Shown here in pieces: positions 33,748 through 43,476 of a stretch of DNA of 64,000 nt. The notes under the pieces are model-generated. The model did not search any database, had not been told where the DNA came from, and saw only the letters and a list, made by a program, of their open reading frames with translations. Position 1 is the first letter of the stretch, and each line of letters begins with the position of its first letter. Both the position numbers and the translations under genes were made by a program. Source of the DNA: Acorus gramineus (lineage: Eukaryota > Streptophyta > Magnoliopsida > Acorales > Acoraceae); NCBI GenBank assembly GCA_030737835.1, contig CM060857.1, positions 7,067,360 through 7,131,359 of the forward strand. The letters are read 5' to 3'.

Positions 33748-34126
33748 ATAGGACACGTGAATAATACAATAATTATATTCACTTTTTAATCGTCTATAAA
33801 AAATTATGTTCACTTTTTTTAATAAACTCTCATCCTCTACGTGATAGCACTTTATTGACTACCACATAGATTTTTCGTGTCTTTGACACAGGAAATCAAA
33901 CTCATCTTTTTCTATCAACATCAATATATTACTGGTCGTGAGGAAGGGTTTGGTCCGAATGCTTATTCGGAACTTCCTCGCCATTGTCGCTACCGTCCCC
34001 GCAATTCACGACGGTACAGGTGGTAGTGGGGTTTTCGGATATTTTTTTTTCACGTACCAAATCTCGTTATCAATCAAATTTCTTTTATTGCATTTGATGT
34101 TCGTGTTGTGTTTGGCCAATTGATCG
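33748..34126. other. Short AT-rich stretch, nothing recognised
   Basis: About 380 bp between the end of a reverse LTR-A and the Tat-related sequence. No coding or repeat signature was recognised, apart from a short GTCTTTGACAC motif and a T run. It may be older flanking DNA. Confidence 0.4.
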
Positions 34127-34905
34127 CTCATATGTTGAGGCAACGATTTTGTTTAGCCTTTCGGGCCTGGTCGCTAGGGCACCGGGGATTGTTCTTTGCA
34201 CCCCTCTTGCGGTTCTTGTTCGAACGACGCATGATGTGTGTGCTTGATTTGGAATTGGCGCTGGCCCTTCGGGGCAACTCGACTGTGCGGTGTTTGTGAT
34301 GATCTGGTTGGCGTGAGTTGCAAGGCAGCGTGACCATTAGAGATAAGGTGCGTGAGTCACCTTGGGCTTGAATCGAGCACTCTTTGTAAGAGGTCGCGTG
34401 GGGGACGCCCCATCCATTGATAAGCACTCGAGTAAAAGGTTTGCAAAAGTGAGACACATAGGTTACAGTCAAACGATTAGGTCGTTAGGAAGTACAAGCT
34501 TCCCCCTATGCTCACATGATCGCTTGGAAAGGACAAGCAGAATTAGTCCAAGGACTCAAAATTTTGAAAGGGTACTTCCCTCTCGTCCTAAGCATTCCAT
34601 CTTAAAAAACCCTCAAGCAGGAGCAAAAGGAACGCGCAAGACACCCTCACACGTTGAGGACGAAAAGAGGGATAACCTTCCCCTGTTATTCATCAGATTT
34701 CTAGGGGCCCGGGCTCTACGGAGGTCGCGATGACGGGATAAATCAGAGTTAGTCCATCGAGTGGGCACAAAACTCTATTATCACGACAATAAGCACTCCA
34801 AACATTCAGATCATGTGAAAAACAAGCAGCCATGTAAAAGACAAGTCGTTTATGAAAACATTGTTTTTTACAAAATATCTAAATCTGAGACCCATCATGA
34901 GGGCC
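34127..34905 (-). mobile_element. Tat-element spacer downstream of the antisense ORF
   Basis: Non-coding sequence related, in opposite orientation, to 44580-45070. Shared landmarks are the AAGCACTCG and GGGGACGCCCCATCCATTGA blocks. In the right-hand copy the same spacer separates the extra ORF from integrase. Confidence 0.55.
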
Positions 34906-34909
34906 AGAA

Positions 34910-37236
34910 TCAGAACCAGAAAAAGGAGTGGCAGCAACGCGAGAAAGAAATGTTGTTGGATCTATCTTCATAACCTTGACGATATCCACAATTGTAGTTC
35001 TTCTCGGCACAAGTCGTAAAAGAATCCGAAATCTCCTTCATTTGGTCCCTCATAGTCGTGAAGGCTTCTGCTCGACCCTTCGACAGACCGTCCTCGAAAG
35101 CAGCAGCACAGTTGGTTCGAAGCTCGCAGAGCTTGAATTGCTGCTCTTGCAATTCACGCATCAGGGCCTCAACTCACTTTTCCGCGCAGTGCGCCCGCAA
35201 GGAAAAGGAAGCTTGATCGAAGGATTGAGAGAGCTTTAGCTTGAGGAGCTCTCTCACCCGCTCTTCAGCAGCAACGGCCCGAACTTGAGCGGCGGACAAG
35301 TCTCGACGAGCAGAAGATTCACCGAGTTCCGCTGCAAGGTGAGCTCGCTTCGTGATAGCAAACTGCTCCTCGACCGACTTCAATTGTGCTTCTCTTCGAT
35401 GGGTGAGTTCTTGCGCTGACTTCAAGAGAACTTCAGACCTCATCGCATCCAGGCTTTGCTCATTGAGTACTTGCCATATGACAAAGCTCTGGAGAGAATG
35501 GTTAAAACCTTGAGGAAGAAGCTTCAAAATAGAAGTTGAAAAGCGCCTCCGTTGTGGCTCGGCGAGCATAGTCCAGGTCACCCTTGAGAAGATAGCCCCT
35601 GAGCTGAGTATTGGCTAACTCTTTGCTGGCATGATTAGCCAGAAGACCCCCCGAGGAAGTGCCGGTCGTAGCCACAAGAGCAGGGGCTGAGGGGTTTTCC
35701 ACAGAAGTTGACCAAAGAACCTCAGCACCCACGATAGCAGGAGAAGGAGCCACGGACGTCGTGACAAAGGGTGCATCCGAGCAAGAAGGGCCCAAAGAAT
35801 CAACCGTATTCAAAGCGACTGGGGGCATCCCTGCCACAGTCGAAGGATTGGGGGCATCCCTGTCGCAGTCGAAGCAATTGGGGGCACCCTCAGGGGAGAA
35901 GCCATGACGGAAGTAGTTTCCATCATCTCGGCTGGGGGCACCTCCGACTAGGCAACGATCATAGACACCAAGCCTGCCGTTGCAACTTGAGTAACCTCAG
36001 GTGAGGAAACTGAAGAAGCAACGGTCGCTACCTCCTTGGCAAGGGAGGGCTCAGCACGAGTTGCTCCAACTGAAACTCTGGAGGCAACAACTGGAAGATC
36101 GGAGGTGGGATCCGCAACCACCTCAATTTCCGTAGAGGAGGGAACCTCCACCGCCTCTGATGCACGAATGATTTCAAGACTTGGTGGGCGTCCCTCTTCG
36201 TCGAAAGGCACGGGAGGCTTAACAGCAGCCACACCGACAACGCTCGAAGGTGAATCACCCCCCGAGGGAGCCCGAGACACGTCTGGCAGGGCGCTGACTC
36301 TGCCCTCGGGGTCCGCCCTTTCAAACTCTCAAGCCGAGCGAGCAACCTTATTCCGCCGCTTTGATGGAAGTGGAAACCTAGATCTCTTCTTCAAAGCTGA
36401 CCTGGCCTTGGGGGTGGCTGACTGCTCACTCGTTTCCTTGGAAACAGCAGGGACGAAGCTTCGGCGAGGGCGGAAGATGCGTCAACTCTCGAAGATGAGC
36501 CAGTGACGATCGAGGAGGAACCGGGGGCCGTGGGTGCATGGAGGTTTAGGATTTTGCGGAAATCCTTTTCCTCCAGCTCCTGAGCCCTGGCAATCTGATC
36601 GAGCTTCACCATTGATGGGTCTGGGGGTGCACGCTCCGAATCATCTGCAGGGAGCACATGAGACTCATTGGCTATGAAAAAGAAGGCAAATAAGGCGTGA
36701 AAAGTCCGATGATTTTTATGCTCACCCAATTTCACTGGACAAAGACGACATGGCACCCTCGGTTCTTCACTCAAAGCAGAGGCCAGAAGCGCCCAAGGGC
36801 CGGTCAGTTGCACAAGGCATTCATCCCTCCATCCGCTGTCGGACGAAGGAAGCTTTTCCATGAGAGGGACCACACCTGGTCTCGCCCGCAGATAGTAAGC
36901 ATGCTCTGCCTTCCTCAAATCGTATAGATGGTGGATGTCAACCACCCTGAGTTGAAGCTGCAGCTTGCAGTTGATCATGACAACGCACATCAGCACCCTT
37001 AACAGATTGGGGGAGCATTGCACCGGGTGAAGTTTGAATCAACGCATGAAGTCCATGATCAACTCAGGAAGAGGAAAAGAAAGAGAGGTCCTCAATATCT
37101 GAGAAGGATACATGAAAAGCTTCTCAGGGCCGCTGCCCTTAAGCTCATCTACGGTTCTGAAAGGAGTAGGTGTGATGATGATGGATTCAGGAATCGACAG
37201 GGAGCATCTTAGTTTCTGAACAATGTCCATCGACAT
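34910..37236 (-). pseudogene. Tat extra antisense ORF, copy 2 (Transposase_28-like plus coiled coil)
   Basis: Parts in protein order on the reverse strand: an N-terminal block at 37236-37040 with SFPLPELIMDFMR; a second block at 37023-36400 with RVLMCVVMINCKLQLQL, resembling the region that databases call putative gypsy type transposon (PF04195); a Ser/Pro/Val-rich linker at about 36390-35600; an Ala/Glu/Arg-rich coiled coil at 35580-35180 (AAEERVRELLKLKLSQSF); and a C-terminal block CGYRQGYEDRSNN near 34990. The function of such extra ORFs in Tat-lineage elements is unknown; they usually lie antisense between pol and the 3' LTR. This copy is broken in several places. Confidence 0.7.
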
Positions 37237-37803
37237 GGTGGCGCGAGAAGGAATTCGAGAAGAGGCAAAGTTTGAAAACGAGTAGGGGATTTGATTTTTA
37301 AATTCTCTCTCCTCTTCTCGTCGAATGATGGAAACTTATAAAGCGATCCTCCTTCGAAAACTTCCCGCAATCATGACAGAAGAGCAAAAATCGAAATCAT
37401 GGAAGATTTACCGCCAAAATCTTCTGCAGATACGAGGGACAGCTGGCGTGAGAGACGAGGCGTCAGTTTCGACAAACGTGTAGCCTACGTGGTGAAATTA
37501 TTGTCACGTATTTTCCACGTGGCATGGAGAAAAGGCAGAACGACGAGAAAGCCTTTGCGGACAGGTGGGCACGACCAGAGAAATCATGTTCGTGAACCTA
37601 GTTTGTGAATCCTGTTCGAGGATCCTGTTCACGGATGATCGTGGGTACGACAAGTTTTTGGGACTCTGCGGTTCACGAATAGAATCGTACAGCGAGGAGA
37701 GGTATTATGCGAAGCGCGCGAGTAGATAAAATACGAGCAAGGTTGAGCCGAGAAAGTAATTTTTTATTCATTGATTGGATAAAGATTACACAAAAAAAAA
37801 AGT
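37237..37803. other. Spacer between the two extra ORFs
   Basis: No coding signature was recognised. It holds a purine-rich stretch near 37255-37340 and AT-rich DNA near 37740-37800. It may contain the promoter and leader of copy 2 on the reverse strand, but no clear TATA box is visible. Confidence 0.4.
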
Positions 37804-38136
37804 TCAACCCTCTGCTCGGTCTTCTACTCGCCCCTTCCCACGAAGTCTCCTCTCCCTCACAACTTGGTGCAGTCCGGGCAGTTCCTCGTTGCTCATCTCT
37901 CGAAAACCACGTGAGTGGTCAGCATAGCCCAAGCGGTAGCCGCTGATGAAGTCCAGAAGGCGATCTTCTTCATCACCCTCACAAGCTTCGCGGAGGGACC
38001 GCAACTGATGATCTATGGAGAGGGAGGCGGCATGAACTGAGGCTTGCAAATTCCTCGAAGGGCCACCAGGGGGAAGGACACCCTGAAGACGGTCTTTAGG
38101 AATAGGAACAGCATCTGCCCCAGCACCCAGGGTCAC
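37804..38136 (-). pseudogene. C-terminal-type segment belonging with extra ORF copy 1
   Basis: About 110 codons on the reverse strand with DFISGYRLGYADHSRGF, which resembles the CGYRQGYEDRS end block of copy 2 and of 44510-44560. It directly follows the 331-codon frame of copy 1. Treated as a fossil part of the same extra ORF family. Confidence 0.55.
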
Positions 38137-39128
38137 CGAGGCACCGATGGTGGGGCATTGACCTCCATTCCGCTGGAGGAAGGGATGGTACCCCTAGGGA
38201 CGGCGGGAGCCAAGGAAGACGATGAAGAAGAAGAAGAAGAAGAAGAAGAAGAAGAAGAAGAAGAAGAAGAAGAAGAAGCGGACGAGGAAGACGATTGAGC
38301 GGCGGGTGATGGAGATGGTGAGACAGGAGGCGGAGGTGATAAGGTCAAATCCACCAGTAGGGCAATGGAATTTGATCCAAAACCCAATCGGAGGAGCCTC
38401 AAAGAGCGCCGCCTCGCCCCATTATGCGGAGCAGTGGGAGGAGGAACCAACCCATGGCCACCCGCTGACTCAACCACATCGCCAAGAAGCGTTGCAAAGG
38501 GTGGAGCACGTCGCGGTTCCTCCAATCCAAGCAGCTCCCACCACGATCGGTCCGGATACTCCATCACCCGGGAGATGTCATCCATCTTCACCTCCTTGAC
38601 CTCCGGCCTGGGGGCATCCACCATCGGCTTCCGGGGGTGACACAAGTGGCGATGGGACGAATCCCAACCATCTGGCATCCAAGGACCCCGGACCCGAATC
38701 CGGCGACTCTCCCAGTCGTGGATATCACCCCGAGCCATGCCAAGAACCAACTCTGGCACTCTGGCCCGGCGAGAGATGTAGAAGGACGGGGACCGCCCGG
38801 ATGATGAAGCCTTGACCTGATAGATCCAACGGACCTCGGTCAGGCCCAGCTCAACTCCTGTCTTCTTCCCCAACGCGACCACACACATCAAGACGCGGTA
38901 CACATTGGGGACAACCAAGATGGGATGGAGGCCAAAGAAATCAAGAAACTCTGCTACCAAGCGTGGTAGAGGAAGATAAAGACCCCCATCTGTGAAATAA
39001 CTCGGATGGAGGAGGACAGAGTCAAGAAAGAGGGTGGGGACCTCATCCTCAGACATCTCGTCGATCGTGAAGTCTGAGGAGACACCCAACTCTCTGTGGA
39101 GGGCTGCGGTAATGGCGGTTTTCTCCAT
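38133..39128 (-). CDS. Tat extra antisense ORF, copy 1: 331-codon Transposase_28-like protein
   Basis: The longest convincing open frame of the window. The ATG at 39128 is the first in frame. Residues about 25-130 hold the folded part: FLDSVLLHPSYFTDGGLYLP, then LPRLVAEFLDFFGLHPILVV, YRVLMCVVALGKKTGVELGL and WESRRIRVRGPW, fitting the PF04195 putative gypsy type transposon region of plant Tat-lineage extra ORFs. The tail is low complexity: a Pro/Ser stretch and a run of about 20 serines encoded by the microsatellite at 38224-38278. It lies antisense, 375 bp from the polypurine tract of the host Tat element. The role is unknown, and expression is not shown. Confidence 0.65.
   Translation of the reverse strand: MEKTAITAALHRELGVSSDFTIDEMSEDEVPTLFLDSVLLHPSYFTDGGLYLPLPRLVAEFLDFFGLHPILVVPNVYRVLMCVVALGKKTGVELGLTEVRWIYQVKASSSGRSPSFYISRRARVPELVLGMARGDIHDWESRRIRVRGPWMPDGWDSSHRHLCHPRKPMVDAPRPEVKEVKMDDISRVMEYPDRSWWELLGLEEPRRAPPFATLLGDVVESAGGHGLVPPPTAPHNGARRRSLRLLRLGFGSNSIALLVDLTLSPPPPVSPSPSPAAQSSSSSASSSSSSSSSSSSSSSSSSSSSLAPAVPRGTIPSSSGMEVNAPPSVPR
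38224..38278 (+). repeat. (GAA)n microsatellite, about 18 units
   Basis: A pure AAG/GAA run. On the reverse strand it reads as TCT serine codons inside the 331-codon ORF. Length polymorphism is likely. Confidence 0.95.
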
Positions 39129-39502
39129 GAAAGGTGGCTAAGGAATTTTCAAAAAGCAAAGGAAGGAAGAGAGATGGGAAGAGGTACTGCCCACTCAATC
39201 TTTAAATACAGGTGGGGCGACGCTTCGAGTAGACGGCCGCACTTATTTCGCTGCAAACATCGAGGAGTAATCAATGCCAATAAAATGGTATTCACAAAAT
39301 CTGAAGGGATGCCGACGTTTGGATTTTTCAAACATCTTCAGAGGCCACACGCCATTAAGGCTGACGTAGCAAATCAGCCGTCAAATTCTGGGCGGATCAG
39401 AGAATCCTGAGAAGACAGGCGACCAGATCTTTGACCCCTCGAAAGGTATGAGGTGAGATGATTTTTCATGATCTCCTACTTTCTCAACAAGCCAAAAGAG
39501 CA
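39129..39502. other. Tat 3' untranslated stretch between extra ORF and polypurine tract
   Basis: No coding signature. In the reverse direction it would hold the promoter and leader of the antisense ORF; TTTAAATA lies near 39200 (reverse TATTTAAA), at a plausible distance of about 75 bp from the ATG. Confidence 0.35.
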
Positions 39503-39516
39503 GAAGTGGGGGCATC
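39503..39516 (+). other. Polypurine tract of Tat element
   Basis: GAAGTGGGGGCATC directly before TGTGGAGG, the likely LTR start. This type of GTGGGGGCA tract is usual in Tat-lineage elements. It sets the forward orientation of this fragment, with the extra ORF antisense to it. Confidence 0.65.
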
Positions 39517-39650
39517 TGTGGAGGTAAAAATCCTCACCACGACACGTGTCATGTCAGGGATGAAGTGTCGCACCAGGACAGATGTGGGCGGGACCTGTAA
39601 ATCTGAGTTCTAATCCTTAGTCATAATGACTCTCCTGAATGTGCTGACAC

Positions 39651-40010
39651 GACTAGATCCAGGGTCTAGTCGGACAGTCAGGCACCTCACAAAACGAGTA
39701 GTCTAAGGCACGACCAGACACGAGGTCTGGTCGGTCGACCTTACTCCTCAGAAACGAATAGTCTAAGGCACGACCATACACAAGGTCTGGTCGGTCGACC
39801 TTACTCCTGATAAACGAGTAGTCTAAGGCACGACCAGACACGAGGTCTGGTCGGTTGACCTTACTCCTCGAAAGCGAATTGTCTAAGGCACGACTAGACA
39901 CGAGGTCTAGTCGGTCGACCTTACTCCTCGAAGGCAAGTAGTCTAAGACACAACCAGACATGAGGTCTAGTCGGTCGATCTTACTCCTTGAGGACATACT
40001 ATGAAACGTA
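39651..40010 (+). repeat. Six-unit 60-bp array with a hairpin in each unit
   Basis: Hairpins begin at 39651, 39712, 39772, 39832, 39892 and 39952. The consensus hairpin is GACCAGAC-ACGAG-GTCTGGTC. The units at 39651 and 39892 carry GACTAGA...TCTAGTC, with both arms changed. The rest of the unit is GGTCGACCTTACTCCT and GTCTAAGGCAC. Confidence 0.9.
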
Positions 40011-40200
40011 CGGGCGAGCATATCAAGAGACCTTGAGCAGAATGAAGAAACGGTCAGAAGACCACTAGCGCCTGTAATTGCCAAGGTGCCATCTAAGGCC
40101 CACTACTAGTAAAACGTGGGTAATCAGAGACCGACGTGGAGCATAAATGCTGGGGGAGTTTCCCTGGTAAAAATCCCACTGAACAATTAGTAGCAAGGCG

Positions 40201-40205
40201 GTTAC
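40201..40205 (+). other. Target-site repeat GTTAC (left)
   Basis: GTTAC directly precedes the LTR-B start and is repeated at 43459-43463 directly after its end: a perfect 5-bp target-site duplication. Confidence 0.92.
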
Positions 40206-41653
40206 TGTTATATATGTGTCACTTTTAACCTGTTGGTAACCGTTAGAGCGTTCTGGCAGTTTTCGGTTTTTACCGGTTTTTCGATCGGAACCGCTTATTT
40301 TTGGACTGTTAGCTATTGTCCGAGTTAGAGGACTCCGATTGAAAATCTAACTGCATATTTGGTGTCCTGGTGCCATTTCTGACCTCCCACGAAAATTTCA
40401 TCGAATTCTGGCATCGTTTGCAAAAATTTCGCAGTTCCGGGGCGTATCCGGGTTTTTAAGTGACTTGTTAATAAAAGGAAATCAAATAAAACAAAAAGGC
40501 ACTATTCATCGTCTCTCCCGACGTGATCCCTCTCTCCTCTCTCTCGTTTTTCACCCTTTCAAGCCCCCTAGACCCCTCGAAATCGAAAACCCAAAGCACG
40601 GGAAGTGTAGATCGGGTCCCGATCTACACACCGGTGTCTTCAAATCCGAGTTCCGACGACTCTAGCCACTCCGTCCCCCTCTCTTTGTCCTCTGTTTTGG
40701 CCCGGTTCGAAGGCCGTGGTAGATCGGGGCGTAAGAGAGCCTTTGGGAAAGGTTTCGGCGCGCGGAGAGCGTCCGGACTTCGCCTCCTCCCCTCGGTAAG
40801 GTCCTTTCCTTCACTTTTCTTGCATAGATGTATGCTAGGAGTGGGGTTTTTGTGATTGGGGGTGGTCGGCGGCTGTGGGGGTCGTCGGAGGGCGGTCGGG
40901 GGTGGTTGGAAGGTGGTGGTGGCGCTCGGGCAGCGGCAGATCGTCCGGGCCGAGCAGCAGCAGCAGCAGCAGCCCCGGGCGGCGCCAGGTCGGGTGCGCG
41001 CGGGCGCGCGGCGTGCGCGCGAGGGCGCGCGGGCCTGGTGCAGGTGCTGGTCGGCCTGGGCGGGAGGGGCTGGTCTGGGCGCGCGCGGAGGGCGCTGGCG
41101 CGGCAGGCTGAGCGCGAGGTGCTGGCGGAGGGGCTGGCGGAGGTGCGTGGCGGTGCGCGGAGGCTGCGGCGAGGCCGTGGCGGTGCGCGGAGGGCGCGGT
41201 GAGGCCGCGGTGGTGCGCGCGAAGCGCGGCGAGGTGCGGCAAGGCGTGCGAGGTGCGTGCGAGGTGCGCGCGAGGTGCGGCAAGGCGTGCGAGGTGCGCG
41301 CGAGGTGCGGCAAGGTGTGCGAGGTGCGTGCGAGGTGTGCGCGAGGTGCGGCAAGGTGGCGGAGGTGCGCGCGGGGTGCGCGTGAGGCGGGGCACTGCGT
41401 GCGGGGGCGCGCGGGGTGCTCGCGGACCGGCGCAAGGCGTGCGGGGCCCACGGCGGCGCGTCCGGGCGGTCGGGTGGCCGTGCGGGCGGTGGCCGGCCGT
41501 GCGGGTGGTTGCCGGGGGCCGTGCGGGTGGTTGCCGAGGCCGCGGGTAGTTGTTGGGGAGGTGTTGGATGCTTGTTGTGGGTTTTGGGGTGGTTATGTAT
41601 GTATTTAATGATAATTGTGGATTAATACTAACCAGTGAATGTCTGTCTTGCAG

Positions 41654-41689
41654 ATCTAGACGGACGGTCGCGCGTCGACCCAGATACTG
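41654..41689 (+). other. 36-nt exon-like cassette of LTR-B
   Basis: Between GTCTGTCTTGCAG and GTGAGTGGG. It starts ATCTAGACGGACGGTCGCGC. The upstream spacer from the donor-like site at 40796 is 858 nt and CpG-dense. Confidence 0.45.
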
Positions 41690-41715
41690 GTGAGTGGGAC
41701 AATCCAACCCAGTAG

Positions 41716-41752
41716 AGAGGTGTTATACGCACTTGGGCGTATACCGACCTCT
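41716..41752 (+). other. Hairpin after the cassette in LTR-B
   Basis: AGAGGT pairs with ACCTCT, and inside it TATACGC pairs with GGCGTATA around ACTTG. It occupies the place of the GATGCGC hairpin in LTR-A but has a different sequence. Reverse copies lie near 2462-2498 and 61223-61270, partly decayed. Confidence 0.55.
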
Positions 41753-42564
41753 CCTGGGGCGACATGGATTATATTAACCTGTAATAACATGTATTGCATG
41801 TGAGCATGATGAAAATGTAGAATGCATGCTACCCTAGACTCTGTATGTTAGGGACTTACACCCTTAGGATACGTGTAAGAGCCATGCATCATGCCTCCTG
41901 TTTTCATGATAGGAAGCCTTGGCCTATGCATGCGTCCTACTAGTTTATTTATTAAATTAAATTAAATACTAGTGTGTTAGATTCATGCCCATGATAATAT
42001 GGTTTGTATAATTAATAGCATGCTTAGAGAATGTTATAGGGGAGGGGCCTAGCGAGGACAGCGGTGAGACCCGTGTTAGGGTACTCCGTGTTCCTTGCAT
42101 GGTTGGCGGGTTGTCCCACATCGGGACCCCAGGTTACCCTCCCCAGGTCTCTTTTCCTCATATTATTCTGTATGTTCCCCGCATCTTGGATATGCGCCCT
42201 GGAGGGAATTCTGATGAATTCATGGCACTATAGAGAATATTATAACCTCGGGGTTATAATATATGTTTCCCCGCATCTTGGTTATGCGCGCTGGTGGAAT
42301 TCTGAGGAATTCGAGACATTAGAGTGATAGACTTGTGCTGTCAGCGGATCCGAGTGGATCATATGCGATGGATAGGCTGTTCTGTTGCCCTGCGTTGGAT
42401 CCTTTAGAGACTACCTCGGCGTTAGACAGGTTGTCCCGTGCAGGGGCTCCCACTAGTAGGCGCCTCCTGGTTTGATGAAGGACTGTGCTGAACATGGGAG
42501 TGGCCAAACAACCGCGGAGTGAGGAGAGACTATCGGTGGACCAAGGGCGACCAACAGCCTAGTC

Positions 42565-42948
42565 AGTCCCAAAATCCTATGTCACCTTTGGAAAGGTGAG
42601 GGTGAGGGTGTAGTGGGTTGTCGATGAGCGACCCACTGGTTTTGTTTATGAATGTTTATCAGTCCCAAAATCCTATGTCATCTTTGGAAAGGTGAGGGTG
42701 AGGGTGTAGTGGGTTGTCGATGAGCGACCCACTGGTTTTGTTTATGAATGTTTATCAGTCCCAAAATCCTATGTCATCTTTGGAAAGGTGAGGGTGAGGG
42801 TGTAGAGGGTCGGCGATAAGCGACCCGCTGGTCTTGTTTATTGATGATAGTTAGTCCCAAAATCCTGAGTCCCCTGTTGAGGGGTAAGGGTGAGGGTATG
42901 ATCTGGATTGGATAAATGGTTATGTTGTTCCTGCCCCTTTGAGGCGGG
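42565..42948 (+). repeat. Four 96-bp tandem units with G-run motif
   Basis: Units begin AGTCCCAAAATCCT at 42565, 42661, 42757 and 42853, an exact 96-bp spacing. Each has GGTGAGGGTGAGGGT followed by the GTGGGTTGTCGATGAGCGAC hairpin-like block (altered in the last two). LTR-B copies at 719-900 and, reversed, 1500-1735 and 60285-60530 have two or three units. Confidence 0.9.
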
Positions 42949-43476
42949 ATGAATGGCTGGATTAATATGTTGTGGTCAATATTGTCTGTGATGCATGGGT
43001 TGTGCCGTTCACTGAGCGTGTGGCTCACCCCTCGCATATGTTTTCCCCAGTTGCCACTGAGCCTGAGCTGGAGCCGGAGCAGCAGTTGGAGCTTTCCGAG
43101 GGATTCCTTCAGTAGCGGAGCAGCGCTACGTCCGCGAGTGCCAGAGGCTATCAGCATCCCTTTCCTTGGCTGTATGTATTGGATTTCCGTGCTGAGCACG
43201 TGTTGTATATATTCAGTTGTTATTTGTATATATTGGCTCTCACAGGACAGATGATTGTGTATCGAGTCTGTAGTATGTTTTATTTACAGACTCAGTCTTT
43301 TGCTTCCGCATTAGGTGTATATATCATGTCAGCTTCTTGTCGTTGTGTGTCATTCTGTTTATTGTGTATGATATATATTGTTGACCTCCTGTGTAGGTTT
43401 CTGATATGATATGTATACATTTGCCGCGTCCCGGGGTTGGCCGCCCTGGGGCGTGACAGTTACAAGGGCAAAAAGG

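Larger units (their letters stand above)
40206..43458 (+). mobile_element. Solo LTR-B, complete, with target-site repeats
   Basis: A 3253-bp LTR from TGTTATATATGTGTCAC to GGGGCGTGACA, flanked on both sides by GTTAC, with no primer-binding site or interior. This is the product of recombination between the two LTRs of one inserted element. It contains a 25-bp near-palindrome (40605-40629), donor-like GGTAAGG (40796), CpG tract (40960-41530), cassette (41654-41689), hairpin (41716-41752), the GAGGTCCCGAT-type module (42032-42160, reverse sense), two copies of the GAATTC/GCGCAT block, the 96-bp array and an acceptor-like TTTTCCCCAG ending at 43050. Confidence 0.95.

Noticed and set aside
38222-38599. 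Lys/Glu-rich forward ORF over the GAA microsatellite
   Set aside because: It is the opposite-strand shadow of the serine run in the 331-codon reverse ORF and has no other protein features.
39651-40010. CRISPR-like regular array
   Set aside because: The whole 60-bp unit is repeated with no variable spacers, it lies in a plant retroelement LTR, and no cas-like gene is present. The same applies to the 96-bp and 88-bp arrays.
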